In this document: positions 8,169 to 18,364 of the stretch, piece by piece
Layout of the letters: the number at the start of each line of letters is the position of its first letter
Numbering within the stretch: the stretch's first letter is position 1
Origin: Piscinibacter caeni
GTDB lineage: Bacteria > Pseudomonadota > Gammaproteobacteria > Burkholderiales > Burkholderiaceae_C
Direction: 5' to 3'
Assembly (NCBI GenBank): GCA_003265685.1
Contig: QJOU01000089.1
Coordinates: 1 to 36,778 of the forward strand
DNA: 36,778 bases
Notes under the pieces: model-generated
What the model was told of the DNA's origin: nothing
Seen by the model: only the letters and a program-made list of their open reading frames with translations
Databases searched by the model: none
Program-made: the position numbers and the translations under genes

Positions 8169-10235
8169 TCAGGCCAGGCCGGCGGCGGCCAGCAGCAGGT
8201 CGATCGCCTTGATGCCGATGAACGGCACGATCACGCCGCCCAGGCCATAGATCAGCAGGTTGCGGCGCAGCAGCACCGCCGCGCCGACGGCGCGGTAGGG
8301 CACGCCCTTGAGCGCCAGCGGGATCAGCGCGACGATGATCAGCGCGTTGAAGATCACCGCCGAGAGGATCGCCGAGCTCGGGCTGGCCAGCTGCATCACG
8401 TTCAGCGCGCCGAGCTGCGGGTAGGTGGCGACGAAGGCCGCCGGCACGATCGCGAAGTACTTCGCGATGTCGTTGGCGATGCTGAAGGTGGTCAGCGAGC
8501 CGCGTGTCATCAGCATCTGCTTGCCGGTCTCGACGATCTCGATCAGCTTGGTCGGGTTGCTGTCCAGGTCGACCATGTTGCCGGCCTCCTTGGCGGCCTG
8601 CGTGCCGGTGTTCATCGCCACGGCCACGTCGGCCTGCGCGAGCGCCGGCGCGTCGTTGGTGCCGTCGCCGGTCATCGCCACCAGCCGGCCGGCCGCCTGA
8701 TGTTCGCGGATCAGCTTCAGCTTGGCCTCGGGCGTGGCCTCGGCGAGGAAGTCGTCGACCCCCGCCTCGGCGGCGATCGCGGCGGCGGTGAGCCGGTTGT
8801 CGCCGGTCACCATCACGGTCTTGATGCCCATGCGGCGCAGCTCCGCGAAGCGTTCCTTGATGCCGCCCTTGACGATGTCCTTCAGCTCGACGATGCCCAG
8901 CACGCGCGTCCCGTCGGCCACCACCAGCGGCGTGCTGCCGCGCCGCGCCACGTCGTCGGCCGCCTGCTGCAAGGCCGCCGGGAAGCTGCCGCCGAGCGCC
9001 TCGACATGGCGGCGGATCGCATCGACCGCGCCCTTGCGCAGCTGGCGCCCCTGCGGCAGGTCGACGCCGCTCATGCGCGTCTGCGCCGTGAAGTGAACGA
9101 AGCTCGCTCCGAGGGCCGCCACGTCGCGCTCGCGCAGCTGGAACTTCTGCTTGGCCAGCACGACGATGCTGCGCCCCTCGGGTGTCTCGTCGGCCAGCGA
9201 GGCGAGCTGCGCCGCGTCGGCCAGCTCGGCTTCCCTGACGCCCGGCGAGGTGATGAAGGCACTCGCCTGGCGATTGCCGAGCGTGATGGTGCCGGTCTTG
9301 TCCAGCAGCAGCACGTCGACGTCGCCGGCCGCCTCGACCGCCCGGCCCGAGGTGGCGATCACGTTGGCCTGCAGCATGCGGCTCATGCCGGCCACGCCGA
9401 TCGCCGACAGCAGCCCGGCGATGGTGGTCGGGATCAGGCACACCAGCAGCGCCGCGAGCGTCACCAGGCCGACCGGCGCGCCGGCGCCGGAGACCGCCAC
9501 GCCGAACACCGAGAACGGCAGCAGCGTGACGACCACGCCGAGGAACACGATGGTCAGCGCGACGAGCAGGATGGTCAGCGCGATCTCGTTGGGCGTCTTC
9601 TGGCGCTTGGCGTTCTCGACCATCGCGATCATGCGGTCGACGAAGGTCTCGCCCGGGTCGACCGCCACGCGCACGACGATCCAGTCCGACAGCACGCGCG
9701 TGCCGCCGGTCACGGCCGAGAAGTCGCCGCCGGACTCGCGGATCACCGGCGCCGATTCGCCCGTGATCGCGCTCTCGTCGACCGAGGCCACGCCGTCCAT
9801 CACCTCGCCGTCGCCCGGGATCACGTCGCCGGCCTCGACCAGCACGATGTCGCCGCGGCGCAGGCTGTCGGCCTCGATCGGGTGCCACGTCATCTCCGTG
9901 CGCGGCGCGCCGCGGCGGTAGTCGCCCTCGAGCTTCTTGGCCCAGGTCTTCTTCTTGAGGCCGCGCAGCGAGGCCGCCTGGGCCTTGCTGCGGCCCTCGG
10001 CCAGCGCCTCGGCGAAGTTGGCGAACAGCACGGTGAACCAGAGCCAGAGCGCCACGCCGAGCGAGAACACGCCGGGTTGCGCGAGTGCCAGCGCGGTGGT
10101 GAAGGCGGCGCCGACCCAGGTGACGAACATCACCGGGTTGCGCCACTGCACACGCGGGTCGAGCTTGCGGAACGAATCGGCCAGCGCCGGGCGCACCAGC
10201 GCCGGGTCGAACAGCGTGAGGGTCTTGCGCGTCAC
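8169..10235 (-). CDS. kdpB: KdpB, P-type ATPase subunit of the K+ pump
   Basis: A 688-aa type IA P-type ATPase that hydrolyses ATP to drive K+ through KdpA. The actuator motif TGES is at 158-161; its Ser161 corresponds to the inhibitory phosphoserine of E. coli KdpB (Ser162). The phosphorylated Asp is Asp312 in DKTGT. The hinge motif [11 protein letters not shown] is also present. The start is a GTG at 10235 overlapping the kdpA stop as GTGA; the frame then gives [14 protein letters not shown], a normal KdpB N-terminus. Nothing is truncated, so the pump should be functional. Confidence 0.97.
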   Translation of the reverse strand: MTRKTLTLFDPALVRPALADSFRKLDPRVQWRNPVMFVTWVGAAFTTALALAQPGVFSLGVALWLWFTVLFANFAEALAEGRSKAQAASLRGLKKKTWAKKLEGDYRRGAPRTEMTWHPIEADSLRRGDIVLVEAGDVIPGDGEVMDGVASVDESAITGESAPVIRESGGDFSAVTGGTRVLSDWIVVRVAVDPGETFVDRMIAMVENAKRQKTPNEIALTILLVALTIVFLGVVVTLLPFSVFGVAVSGAGAPVGLVTLAALLVCLIPTTIAGLLSAIGVAGMSRMLQANVIATSGRAVEAAGDVDVLLLDKTGTITLGNRQASAFITSPGVREAELADAAQLASLADETPEGRSIVVLAKQKFQLRERDVAALGASFVHFTAQTRMSGVDLPQGRQLRKGAVDAIRRHVEALGGSFPAALQQAADDVARRGSTPLVVADGTRVLGIVELKDIVKGGIKERFAELRRMGIKTVMVTGDNRLTAAAIAAEAGVDDFLAEATPEAKLKLIREHQAAGRLVAMTGDGTNDAPALAQADVAVAMNTGTQAAKEAGNMVDLDSNPTKLIEIVETGKQMLMTRGSLTTFSIANDIAKYFAIVPAAFVATYPQLGALNVMQLASPSSAILSAVIFNALIIVALIPLALKGVPYRAVGAAVLLRRNLLIYGLGGVIVPFIGIKAIDLLLAAAGLA

Positions 10236-11941
10236 CTGGCGCTCCACAGCATCAGGTGCTCGACCACCGGCCCGAGCGCCAGCGCCGGCACGTAGTTGAG
10301 CAGGCCGACCAGCAGCACCGTGCCGATCAGCAGCACGACGAACAGCGGCCCGTGGGTGGGCAGCGTGCCGGGGGTCGCGGCGAGCCGCTTCTTGGCCGCC
10401 AGCGAGCCGGCGATCGCCAGCACCGGGACGATCACGCCGAAGCGGCCGAACCACATCGCCAGCGCCAGCGCCAGGTTGTAGAAGGGCGTGTTGGCCGAGA
10501 GGCCCGCAAACGCGCTGCCGTTGTTGTTGGCCGCCGACGAGAAGGCGTACAGCACCTCGCTGAAGCCGTGCGGCCCGGGGTTCGGGATCGCGGCGCGGCC
10601 GGCCTCGCTCGACACCGCGATCGCCGTGCCCAGCAGCACCAGCAGCGGCGTGACGAGGATCGCGATCGAGACCATCTTCATCTCGTGGGCCTCGATCTTC
10701 TTGCCCAGGTACTCGGGCGTGCGGCCGATCATCAGCCCGGCGATGAAGACGGCCAGCAGGGCGAACAGCAGCATGCCGTACAGGCCCGCGCCGACGCCGC
10801 CGAACACCACCTCGCCGAGCTGGATGAGCACCAGCGGCACCGCGCCGCCCAGCGGCGTGAAGCTGTCGTGCATCGCGATCACCGCGCCGCAGGAGGCGGC
10901 GGTCGTGATGGTGGCGAACAGCGCCGAGGCGTTGATGCCGAAGCGCGCCTCCTTGCCCTCCATGTTGCCGCCCGGCTGCGTGGCGCTCACCGCCTGGTCG
11001 GCGCCGAGCGCGGCCAGCGCCGGGTTGCCCTGCTGTTCGGCGACCGTCGCGCCGATCGCGGCCACGACGAACAGGATCGTCATCGCCGCCAGCACCGCCC
11101 AGCCCTGGCGCAGGTCGCCGACGATGCGGCCGAACACGAAGCACAGCGCCGCCGGGATCAGGAAGATCGAGAGCATCTGCAGGAAGTTCGTCAGCGCGCT
11201 CGGGTTCTCGAACGGGTGCGCCGAGTTGGCGTTGAAGAAGCCGCCGCCGTTGGTGCCGAGCATCTTGATCGCCAGCTGCGAGGCCACCGGGCCCATCGCG
11301 AGCGTCTGCGCGCCGCCCTCGAGCGTCTTGGCCTCCACGTAGGCCGACAGGTTCTGGATCACCCCCTGGCTCACGAGCACCAGCGCAAAGACGAAGGACA
11401 GCGGCAGCAGGATCCACAGCGTCACACGGGTCAGGTCGACCCACACGTTGCCGATCGCCTGGGCCGAGTGGCGCGCGAAGCCGCGCAGCAGCGCGACGAC
11501 CACGACGATGCCGGTGGCGGCGGACAGGAAGTTCTGCACCGCCAGCCCGAGCATCTGCGTCAGGTAGGCCATCGTGGTCTCGCCGCCGTAGCCCTGCCAG
11601 TTGGTGTTGGTGACGAAGCTGATCGCGGTGTTGAAGGCCGAGTCGGGGCTGACGGCCGCCAGGCCCTGCGGATTCAGCGGCAGCAGCGGCTGCAGGCGCT
11701 GCAGGGCATAGACGGCGAGCACGCCCAGGCCGTTGAAGAGCAGCAGGCCGACGCTGTAGCGCAGCCAGCCGGTCTCCTCGTCGGCGCGCACGCCGGCCAG
11801 GCGCCACAGCGGCGCCTCGAGGCGGGCGCCGAGGGCGAAGCGGCCGGCCAGCACGGCGTCGATGCCCCGGGCCAGCGGCCAGGCGAGCACGAGCAGGATC
11901 GCCAGGAAGGCGAACAGCTGCATCCAGGCGGCGGCGGTCAC
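10232..11941 (-). CDS. kdpA: KdpA, K+ channel-like subunit
   Basis: A 569-aa polytopic membrane protein of the superfamily of K+ transporters, which selects and binds K+ for the Kdp pump. Conserved blocks include [19 protein letters not shown], the filter-like loop [36 protein letters not shown] and the C-terminal [17 protein letters not shown]. The start is a GTG at 11941, overlapping the kdpF stop as GTGA and preceded by GGAGGA six bases upstream inside kdpF. A later ATG (MQLFAF) would shorten the first helix by only six residues. The length is close to the 557 aa of E. coli KdpA. Confidence 0.96.
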   Translation of the reverse strand: MTAAAWMQLFAFLAILLVLAWPLARGIDAVLAGRFALGARLEAPLWRLAGVRADEETGWLRYSVGLLLFNGLGVLAVYALQRLQPLLPLNPQGLAAVSPDSAFNTAISFVTNTNWQGYGGETTMAYLTQMLGLAVQNFLSAATGIVVVVALLRGFARHSAQAIGNVWVDLTRVTLWILLPLSFVFALVLVSQGVIQNLSAYVEAKTLEGGAQTLAMGPVASQLAIKMLGTNGGGFFNANSAHPFENPSALTNFLQMLSIFLIPAALCFVFGRIVGDLRQGWAVLAAMTILFVVAAIGATVAEQQGNPALAALGADQAVSATQPGGNMEGKEARFGINASALFATITTAASCGAVIAMHDSFTPLGGAVPLVLIQLGEVVFGGVGAGLYGMLLFALLAVFIAGLMIGRTPEYLGKKIEAHEMKMVSIAILVTPLLVLLGTAIAVSSEAGRAAIPNPGPHGFSEVLYAFSSAANNNGSAFAGLSANTPFYNLALALAMWFGRFGVIVPVLAIAGSLAAKKRLAATPGTLPTHGPLFVVLLIGTVLLVGLLNYVPALALGPVVEHLMLWSAR

Positions 11942-12030
11942 GAGAAGTCCTCCGGCCGCAGCAGCACGGCGACGAGGTAGACAAACAGGCCGGCGGCGAG
12001 CAGTGCCGCGGCGATCTCCCAGCCGCTCAC
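11938..12030 (-). CDS. kdpF: KdpF, small stabilising subunit
   Basis: A 30-aa single-span peptide (one helix, [15 protein letters not shown], then the family-typical ending RPEDFS). KdpF binds between KdpA and KdpB and stabilises the complex; E. coli KdpF has 29 residues. The start is a GTG at 12030 that overlaps the TGA of the preceding 33-codon gene, and its own TGA overlaps the GTG of kdpA. The last codons also carry the kdpA ribosome-binding site (CGGAGGAC). Confidence 0.9.
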   Translation of the reverse strand: MSGWEIAAALLAAGLFVYLVAVLLRPEDFS

Positions 12031-12128
12031 GGCCGGCCCCCGCGCGGCTGCAGGCGCTCGCAGCCGGCGGCCAGCCCCAGCACCAGGGCCCAGAACAGAC
12101 CGGCCAGCGCGAGGTAGGCGATGTCCAT
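12027..12128 (-). CDS. 33-aa membrane peptide leading the kdp operon
   Basis: A small open frame with strong support: AAGGAG sits about eight bases before the ATG at 12128, and its stop overlaps the GTG of kdpF as GTGA. The product, starting [22 protein letters not shown], is one hydrophobic helix followed by a Cys-Glu-Arg and a basic tail (RLQPRGGRP). Similar one-helix peptides occur just upstream of kdpF in other proteobacteria, as far as I recall, but I know no established name or function. It could be a second small Kdp subunit, or an element that starts coupled translation of kdpFAB. Confidence 0.75.
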   Translation of the reverse strand: MDIAYLALAGLFWALVLGLAAGCERLQPRGGRP

Positions 12129-12153
12129 GCACTTCTCCTTCGATGCCGCGCCC

Positions 12154-12219
12154 ATGCTAGGCAGCGGCGCGTCAAGACAGGCGCAAGAAGCGCCGGCGCG
12201 GCATCAAGAACTCGTCAAG
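12154..12219 (-). promoter_or_regulatory. Candidate kdp promoter with phased KdpE half-sites
   Basis: Reading the minus strand, four CTTG-based heptamers occur: CTTGACG (12213-12219), CTTGATG (12202-12208), CTTGCGC (12181-12187) and CTTGACG (12170-12176). Their spacings are 11, 21 and 11 bases, that is one, two and one turns of the helix, as expected for tandem binding of an OmpR-family regulator such as KdpE. TAGCAT at 12154-12159 is a possible -10; the proximal half-site would lie at or near the -35. No good -35 hexamer is present, which fits an activator-dependent promoter. Confidence 0.45.
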
Positions 12220-12282
12220 GCGGTGTATCCAGCGCGCATGTGGCGGCTCTGTCGTGCGTTGACACACACCGGGAGGGTATCC

Positions 12283-13251
12283 ATGGCGAACATCATGCAA
12301 CGCGCCACCGGCGCGATCGGGCTGGCCGCGGCCACGCTGCTGGCGGCCTGCGGCGGTGGCGGCGATGGCGGTGATGGCGGCGGCCTGTCGGGCGCCGACG
12401 CCACGGCGGCGGCCACGCGCAAGATCGTGCTCAAGGGGGGCAACGACTGCATCGGCAGCTGCACCGGCGGCGGCGGCACGCCGGTGGCCGGGGCGGTGAA
12501 CCCGCTGCCGACCAGCGCGCCGGCCCCGGACATCCTGGTGCGCGAGTCTTTCGGCCCCGGCCCGGAGCAGCTGCGGCCCAAGGGCGGCAAGGGCGACATG
12601 CGCTCGGCCTTCCTGCACACCACCCTGGGCGGCTTCTGGGTCGAGTGGCCGGGCAGCAAGAACACGCAGTGGATCACCCCCAACGGCGACCAGACCTGGA
12701 AGTTCGCCGGCGCCGGCGGCAACCCCTACGAGCTGCCTTCCCCGCTGCAGCCGGGCGAGGGGTACGAGGGCGTGGCCTATTCGGAACTGTTCGATGTCGT
12801 GAACCCGGTGTTCCCGTCCGCGCTGCTGCCGGTGAGCCTGCCCACGGCCACCCCCTGGGCACTGTCGATCGAGGGTTACCCGACCGACGTGCCGGACAGC
12901 TACCTCGCGCTCGGCCTGACCGAGAGCGGCTCGACGCTGAGCAACCTGACCCGCTTCGCCCAGGTCGCCCTGCTGCTGCGCCCGGCGGCGCCCGACGCGC
13001 CCGCCACGCGGCCGCTGCGCTGGGAACTCTGGGCCGGCGGCGCCACGCGCACGCTGCTGGCCTCGGGCAACACCGACGACATGACCTACAACCACCTCGA
13101 GCTGCGCTACGACCCGCTGGCCCAGCAGCTCGAGGCGCGTGTCAACGAGCAGGCCATCGGCCCGTTCCCGCTCGCGCTCGGCGTGCCGCGTTACGCCGGC
13201 TTCGAGGGGCTCGGGCTGGCGGACAACCTCGTGCTGCGCCGCCTGCCGTGA
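12283..13251 (+). CDS. Lectin-like lipoprotein of unknown function
   Basis: A 322-aa predicted lipoprotein: the signal peptide ends in lipobox LLAAC with Cys23, followed by a Gly/Asp-rich linker (GGGGDGGDGGG). The remaining domain (about 75-322) has alternating beta strands, and its end (LELRYDPLAQQLEARVNEQAIGPFPLAL, YAGFEGLGLADNLVLRRLP) resembles the last strands of concanavalin-like jelly-roll domains. That fold assignment is inference; no carbohydrate-site motif is recognised. GGGAGGG lies upstream of the ATG at 12283. It is divergent from the kdp operon and followed 107 bases later by the RTX-type gene. Confidence 0.8.
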   Translation: MANIMQRATGAIGLAAATLLAACGGGGDGGDGGGLSGADATAAATRKIVLKGGNDCIGSCTGGGGTPVAGAVNPLPTSAPAPDILVRESFGPGPEQLRPKGGKGDMRSAFLHTTLGGFWVEWPGSKNTQWITPNGDQTWKFAGAGGNPYELPSPLQPGEGYEGVAYSELFDVVNPVFPSALLPVSLPTATPWALSIEGYPTDVPDSYLALGLTESGSTLSNLTRFAQVALLLRPAAPDAPATRPLRWELWAGGATRTLLASGNTDDMTYNHLELRYDPLAQQLEARVNEQAIGPFPLALGVPRYAGFEGLGLADNLVLRRLP

Positions 13252-13263
13252 GTCAAGAGCGCC

Positions 13264-13289
13264 CGCCCCTCCCGTGAGTCGGGGGGGCG
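13264..13289 (+). terminator. GC-rich hairpin after the lipoprotein gene
   Basis: CGCCCCTCCCG (13264-13274) pairs with CGGGGGGGCG (13280-13289) with one bulge and one wobble pair around a TGAGT loop. It begins 13 bases after the stop. No T-run follows. Confidence 0.4.
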
Positions 13290-13358
13290 TGCCGGCACGG
13301 GAGGCGCGGCGGGCCTGCCACCATTCCGGGCATCCATCTGCCTCGGAGGTCACCGGCC

Positions 13359-16300
13359 ATGGCCGTCGTCAACGGAACCAGCGCGAACAACAACCTGTCC
13401 GGCTCCGCCGGGGCCGACACGATCGACGGCCTGGCCGGGGCCGACACGATGACCGGGCTGGACGGCAACGATGTCTACATCGTCGACAACCTGGGCGACG
13501 TGGTCGTCGAGGCCGGCACCAGCGGCTCGGGCACCGACACGATCCGCACCTCGGTGCTCGACGCGCTGGCCACCTACAGCCTGGAGCGCTTCGCCTACGT
13601 CGAGAACCTCAGCTACACCGGCACGCTGGCCGCGCTGCTGAAGGGCAATGCGCAGGCCAACCTGATTGCCGCCAACTCGGCGACGAGCACCAACGACACG
13701 CTGTACGGCGGCGCCGGCAACGACACGCTGTACGGCTACGGCGGCAACGACCTGCTGATGGGCGGCAGCGGCAACGACCTGCTCGACGGCGGCGCCGGCA
13801 CGGACACGATGGTCGGCGGCACCGGCGACGACCGCTACGTGATCAACGCCAGCGCCGACCGCGTCTACGAGTACGTCAACGGCGGCTTCGACACCATCCA
13901 GTCCGCCGTCGCGAAGGACCTGCGGCTGGCCTGGACGCAGCAGGTCGAGGGCCTCACCTACACCGGCACCACGGCCGCCGCGCTGTTCGGCAATGCACGC
14001 GACAACCTGATCCAGTCGGCCTCGGCCAGCAACGACACGCTCAACGGCGGCGACGGCAACGACACACTGGACGGCGGTGCAGGTGCCGGCGTCGACAGCA
14101 TGATCGGGGGGCTGGGCAACGACTTCTACTTCGTGCAGGCCGCCGACCTCGTCACCGAGCAGGTGGGCGAAGGCACCGACACGCTGGTCGGCCTGCGCAC
14201 CAGCCTCGGCATCGCGGCCTTCGCGACCACGGTGGAGAACCTCTTCTACACCGGCGCCACCGGCGCCTCGCTGGCCGGCAACGGGCTGGACAACGTGATG
14301 TCCGGCGGGGCCGGCGCCGACACGGTGAACGGCGGCACCGGCAACGACAGCCTGCTCGGCGGCGCGGGCGCCGATTCGCTGGTGGGCGGCAACGGCGACG
14401 ACGTGCTGTACGGCGGTGCCAACCCCGACGTCGTGTGGGTGCCCAACCGCAAGCTGGTGCCCGACACCGCGGTCGACCGGCTGGTGGGCGGCAACGGCAA
14501 CGACCGCTACCTGATCGACAGCAGCAACGACGTGGTGGTCGAGGCCCCCGATGGCGGCGCCGGCAGCGACGTCGGCACGCTGGACGTGGTGATCTCGGCG
14601 ATCGACAACTCGCTGACGCGCTACGCCAACGTCGAGGCGCTGGTGCTGCAGCGCGACAGCACGGCCTTCTTCGGCCAGGGCACCGCCGGCGGCGACATCC
14701 TGGTCGGCAACGAGCGCGACAACCTGCTCGTGGGTGGGGCAGGCAACGACACGATGTCCGGCTTCGTCGACGTGGCCAACATCCTCGAGCCGCAGAGCGA
14801 CGTGGTCGACGCCGGCGACGGCAACGACGTGCTGGTCGCCTGGGGCTTCGGCAGCGGCTTCAGCAGCACGCGCGAGGTGAGCTTCTTCGGTGGCGCCGGC
14901 AACGACTTCTACGTGCTGGGCACCCCGGTGGACACCTACGGCGGCCAGGACAGCGGCGGCACCGACACCGCACTGCTGCTGGCCAGCGGCTCGATCGACA
15001 ACCTCGAGGGCGTGGAGAACCTCGTGCTGTACGGCGCCGACCGGACGCTGGACGCCGCCGCGCGCGCGGCGCTCGGCACCGTCTATGCCGCGGCCAACGG
15101 CGGCGCGGCCTACACCGGCCCCTACGGCAGCGCCTACGACGCCACCGGCAATGCGCTGGCCAACACCATCGTCGGCAACGCCCTGGACAACAAGCTGGTG
15201 GGCGGCGCGGGCAACGACACCATCAGCAGCGGCGCGGGCAACGACACGCTCGAAGGCGGCACCGGCACCGACAGCCTGACCGGCGGCGCGGGCGACGACT
15301 GGTACTACCTCGACACCGGCGACGTGGCGGTGGAGGTGGCCGGCGGCGGCTTCGACGTGCTGGCCTCGCTGACCATCACCAGCTTCACCGGCTATGCCAA
15401 CTTCGAGGGCCTGCAGTACCTCGGTGCCACCGCGGTGAACCTGAACCGCGGCTCGGGCAACGTCTCGGCCGATTTCCTCGGCGGCGGATCGGGCAACGAC
15501 ACCGTGAGCGGCTTCGGCGGCAACGACACGCTGGACGGCGGGGCCGGCAACGACACCGTCAGCGGCGGCGAAGGCAACGACAGCCTGCGCGGCGCCGCCG
15601 GCAACGACAGCCTGCTCGGCGGCAACGGCGACGACCGCTTCGACGGCGGCGACGGCGCCGACACCGTGCGCGGCGAACTCGGCGACGACACGCTCGCCGG
15701 CGGCACGGGCAACGACCTGCTCGACGGTGGCGGCAACTTCGACAGCCTGGACGGCGGCGACGGCAACGACAGCCTCGCCGGCGGCGACGGCAACGACTTC
15801 ATCGAGGGCTCGGCCGGCGACGACCTGCTCTACGGCCTGAACCAGAACGACGTGCTGGTCGGCGGCGCCGGCATCGACCAGCTGTTCGGCGGCGCGGCCG
15901 ACCGCAACAACAGCGGCGGCGGCGACCACCTGTGGGGCGGCGAGCGCTACGGCAGCGGCGACGGCGAGACCGACTACTTCGCCTTCGACGCAGTGACGGA
16001 GGCCAACCTGATCTCCGAAACCTTCACCGGCAGCGGGGTGTACGTCTTCGCCAATGGCGCGACGATCGGCGACTTCGAGCAGGGCACGGACCTGATCGCG
16101 GTGGCCGCGAGCTTCGTCGGCGACGGGGACGACAGCCTCGACGGTGCGGTGGTCAAGGCGAGCGCCGGCGGCACGTTCTCGGCCAGCGCGGAGCTGGTGA
16201 TCTTCCGCACCGACATCGCCGACGAGATCGCGTTCTCCACGACCTCGTTCTTCTCCCCGATCGACGCGGCCAGCGTCACCGCCGTGATCGGCAGCGCCAA

Positions 16301-16478
16301 CGCGGCCTTCGCCGTCAGCGAGACGCGCCTGTTCGTCGTCGACGACGGCACGAACTCGGCGCTGTTCCTGTTCCAGGCGAACAACAACAACGCCGTGGTG
16401 GACGCCGACGAGCTGTACCTGCTGACGGCCGTCACCGGCCAGGCGAACCTGGGCGTCGCGGACTTCGGGCTGTTCTGA
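13359..16478 (+). CDS. RTX-type calcium-binding repeat protein (1,039 aa)
   Basis: A large acidic protein built from RTX nonapeptides (GGxGxDxLx), for example GGAGNDTLYGYGGNDLLMGGSGND. Blocks of these repeats alternate with about six beta-rich inserts carrying VENLxYTGT-like motifs (YVENLSYTGT, QVEGLTYTGT, TVENLFYTGA). The densest nonapeptide array is near residues 705-840. The last 180 residues are a different, repeat-free domain with two VDD-like acidic motifs (LFVVDDGTNSALFLF). RTX repeats bind Ca2+ and fold after secretion, usually by type I secretion; there is no N-terminal signal peptide. No type I secretion genes and no enzymatic domain are visible, so the role (adhesin, S-layer or matrix protein) is open. 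GGAGG lies nine bases before the ATG. Confidence 0.92.
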   Translation: MAVVNGTSANNNLSGSAGADTIDGLAGADTMTGLDGNDVYIVDNLGDVVVEAGTSGSGTDTIRTSVLDALATYSLERFAYVENLSYTGTLAALLKGNAQANLIAANSATSTNDTLYGGAGNDTLYGYGGNDLLMGGSGNDLLDGGAGTDTMVGGTGDDRYVINASADRVYEYVNGGFDTIQSAVAKDLRLAWTQQVEGLTYTGTTAAALFGNARDNLIQSASASNDTLNGGDGNDTLDGGAGAGVDSMIGGLGNDFYFVQAADLVTEQVGEGTDTLVGLRTSLGIAAFATTVENLFYTGATGASLAGNGLDNVMSGGAGADTVNGGTGNDSLLGGAGADSLVGGNGDDVLYGGANPDVVWVPNRKLVPDTAVDRLVGGNGNDRYLIDSSNDVVVEAPDGGAGSDVGTLDVVISAIDNSLTRYANVEALVLQRDSTAFFGQGTAGGDILVGNERDNLLVGGAGNDTMSGFVDVANILEPQSDVVDAGDGNDVLVAWGFGSGFSSTREVSFFGGAGNDFYVLGTPVDTYGGQDSGGTDTALLLASGSIDNLEGVENLVLYGADRTLDAAARAALGTVYAAANGGAAYTGPYGSAYDATGNALANTIVGNALDNKLVGGAGNDTISSGAGNDTLEGGTGTDSLTGGAGDDWYYLDTGDVAVEVAGGGFDVLASLTITSFTGYANFEGLQYLGATAVNLNRGSGNVSADFLGGGSGNDTVSGFGGNDTLDGGAGNDTVSGGEGNDSLRGAAGNDSLLGGNGDDRFDGGDGADTVRGELGDDTLAGGTGNDLLDGGGNFDSLDGGDGNDSLAGGDGNDFIEGSAGDDLLYGLNQNDVLVGGAGIDQLFGGAADRNNSGGGDHLWGGERYGSGDGETDYFAFDAVTEANLISETFTGSGVYVFANGATIGDFEQGTDLIAVAASFVGDGDDSLDGAVVKASAGGTFSASAELVIFRTDIADEIAFSTTSFFSPIDAASVTAVIGSANAAFAVSETRLFVVDDGTNSALFLFQANNNNAVVDADELYLLTAVTGQANLGVADFGLF

Positions 16479-16576
16479 GCGCCCCCAGGGCCGGGCCAGC
16501 CCGGCCCGCCCCCCGCGGGGGTCAAGGAAACTTGGGACGGCCCGGCGTTTCCTTGGGAGCGCCCCCAGGGCCGGGC
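16477..16576. repeat. 20-bp direct repeat framing a palindrome cluster
   Basis: The same 20 bases (GAGCGCCCCCAGGGCCGGGC) occur at 16477-16496 and 16557-16576. Between them lie CCCCCGCGGGGG (16510-16521) and the inverted pair CAAGGAAAC (16523-16531) with GTTTCCTTG (16547-16555). The first copy covers the RTX stop codon. It may be a dispersed intergenic element; that needs the rest of the genome. Confidence 0.7.
16488..16507 (+). terminator. Perfect palindrome after the RTX gene
   Basis: GGGCCGGGC (16488-16496) and GCCCGGCCC (16499-16507) are exact reverse complements around CA, starting ten bases after the stop. A strong hairpin without a T-run, and a likely end of the RTX transcript. Confidence 0.45.
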
Positions 16577-16586
16577 TCGGCCCTGG
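16565..16586 (-). terminator. Hairpin after the aldehyde dehydrogenase gene
   Basis: CCAGGGCC (16565-16572) and GGCCCTGG (16579-16586) pair perfectly around a six-base loop, 14 bases beyond the dehydrogenase stop. It sits between convergent genes and could serve both. Confidence 0.45.
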
Positions 16587-16600
16587 CGGCGCGGCGCCGC

Positions 16601-18124
<1,524 letters not shown>

Positions 18125-18254
18125 GGCAGTCTCCTGAGGTGTGGCGCGGATGGTCGCGGCGAAACCGCAACCGCAATCGGCATGCCACGCCGCGCCCGAG
18201 CGCGGTCTCACCTCGGTGGAGCGCGTCGGCGGGGCCGTGCGCGCTTGCGCACCG

Positions 18255-18315
18255 TCAAGCGTTGTGCCGTGGCGGCGCTGTGCCCTTCTGACACAGCGGC
18301 TGTTCCGTTGCGACA
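18255..18315 (-). promoter_or_regulatory. Possible sigma-54-like promoter and upstream dyads
   Basis: In the 240-base gap upstream of the dehydrogenase, the minus strand has CGGCACAACGCTTGA (18255-18269), which resembles the sigma-54 pattern TGGCACG-N4-TTGC but ends TTGA instead of TTGC. Further upstream lie two TGT...ACA dyads: TGTGTCAGAAGGGCACA (18279-18295) and TGTCGCAACGGAACA (18301-18315). ExaC/AcoD genes are often under AcoR-type sigma-54 activators, which makes this arrangement suggestive only. Confidence 0.25.
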
Positions 18316-18364
18316 AGGCCGCCGCGCGGGCGCGGGTTGCTCCTCATGAAGCGCGCTGCATAGG

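Noticed and set aside
12260-12288. Sigma-70 promoter for the lipoprotein gene from TTGACA and TATCCA
   Set aside because: The two hexamers are only 13 bases apart and TATCCA overlaps the start codon, so the pair cannot work as a normal promoter for this gene.
13680-15830. Regularly repeated DNA that might be taken for a CRISPR array or satellite
   Set aside because: The repeats are in frame and encode RTX nonapeptides. There are no conserved repeats with unique spacers of CRISPR type and no cas genes.
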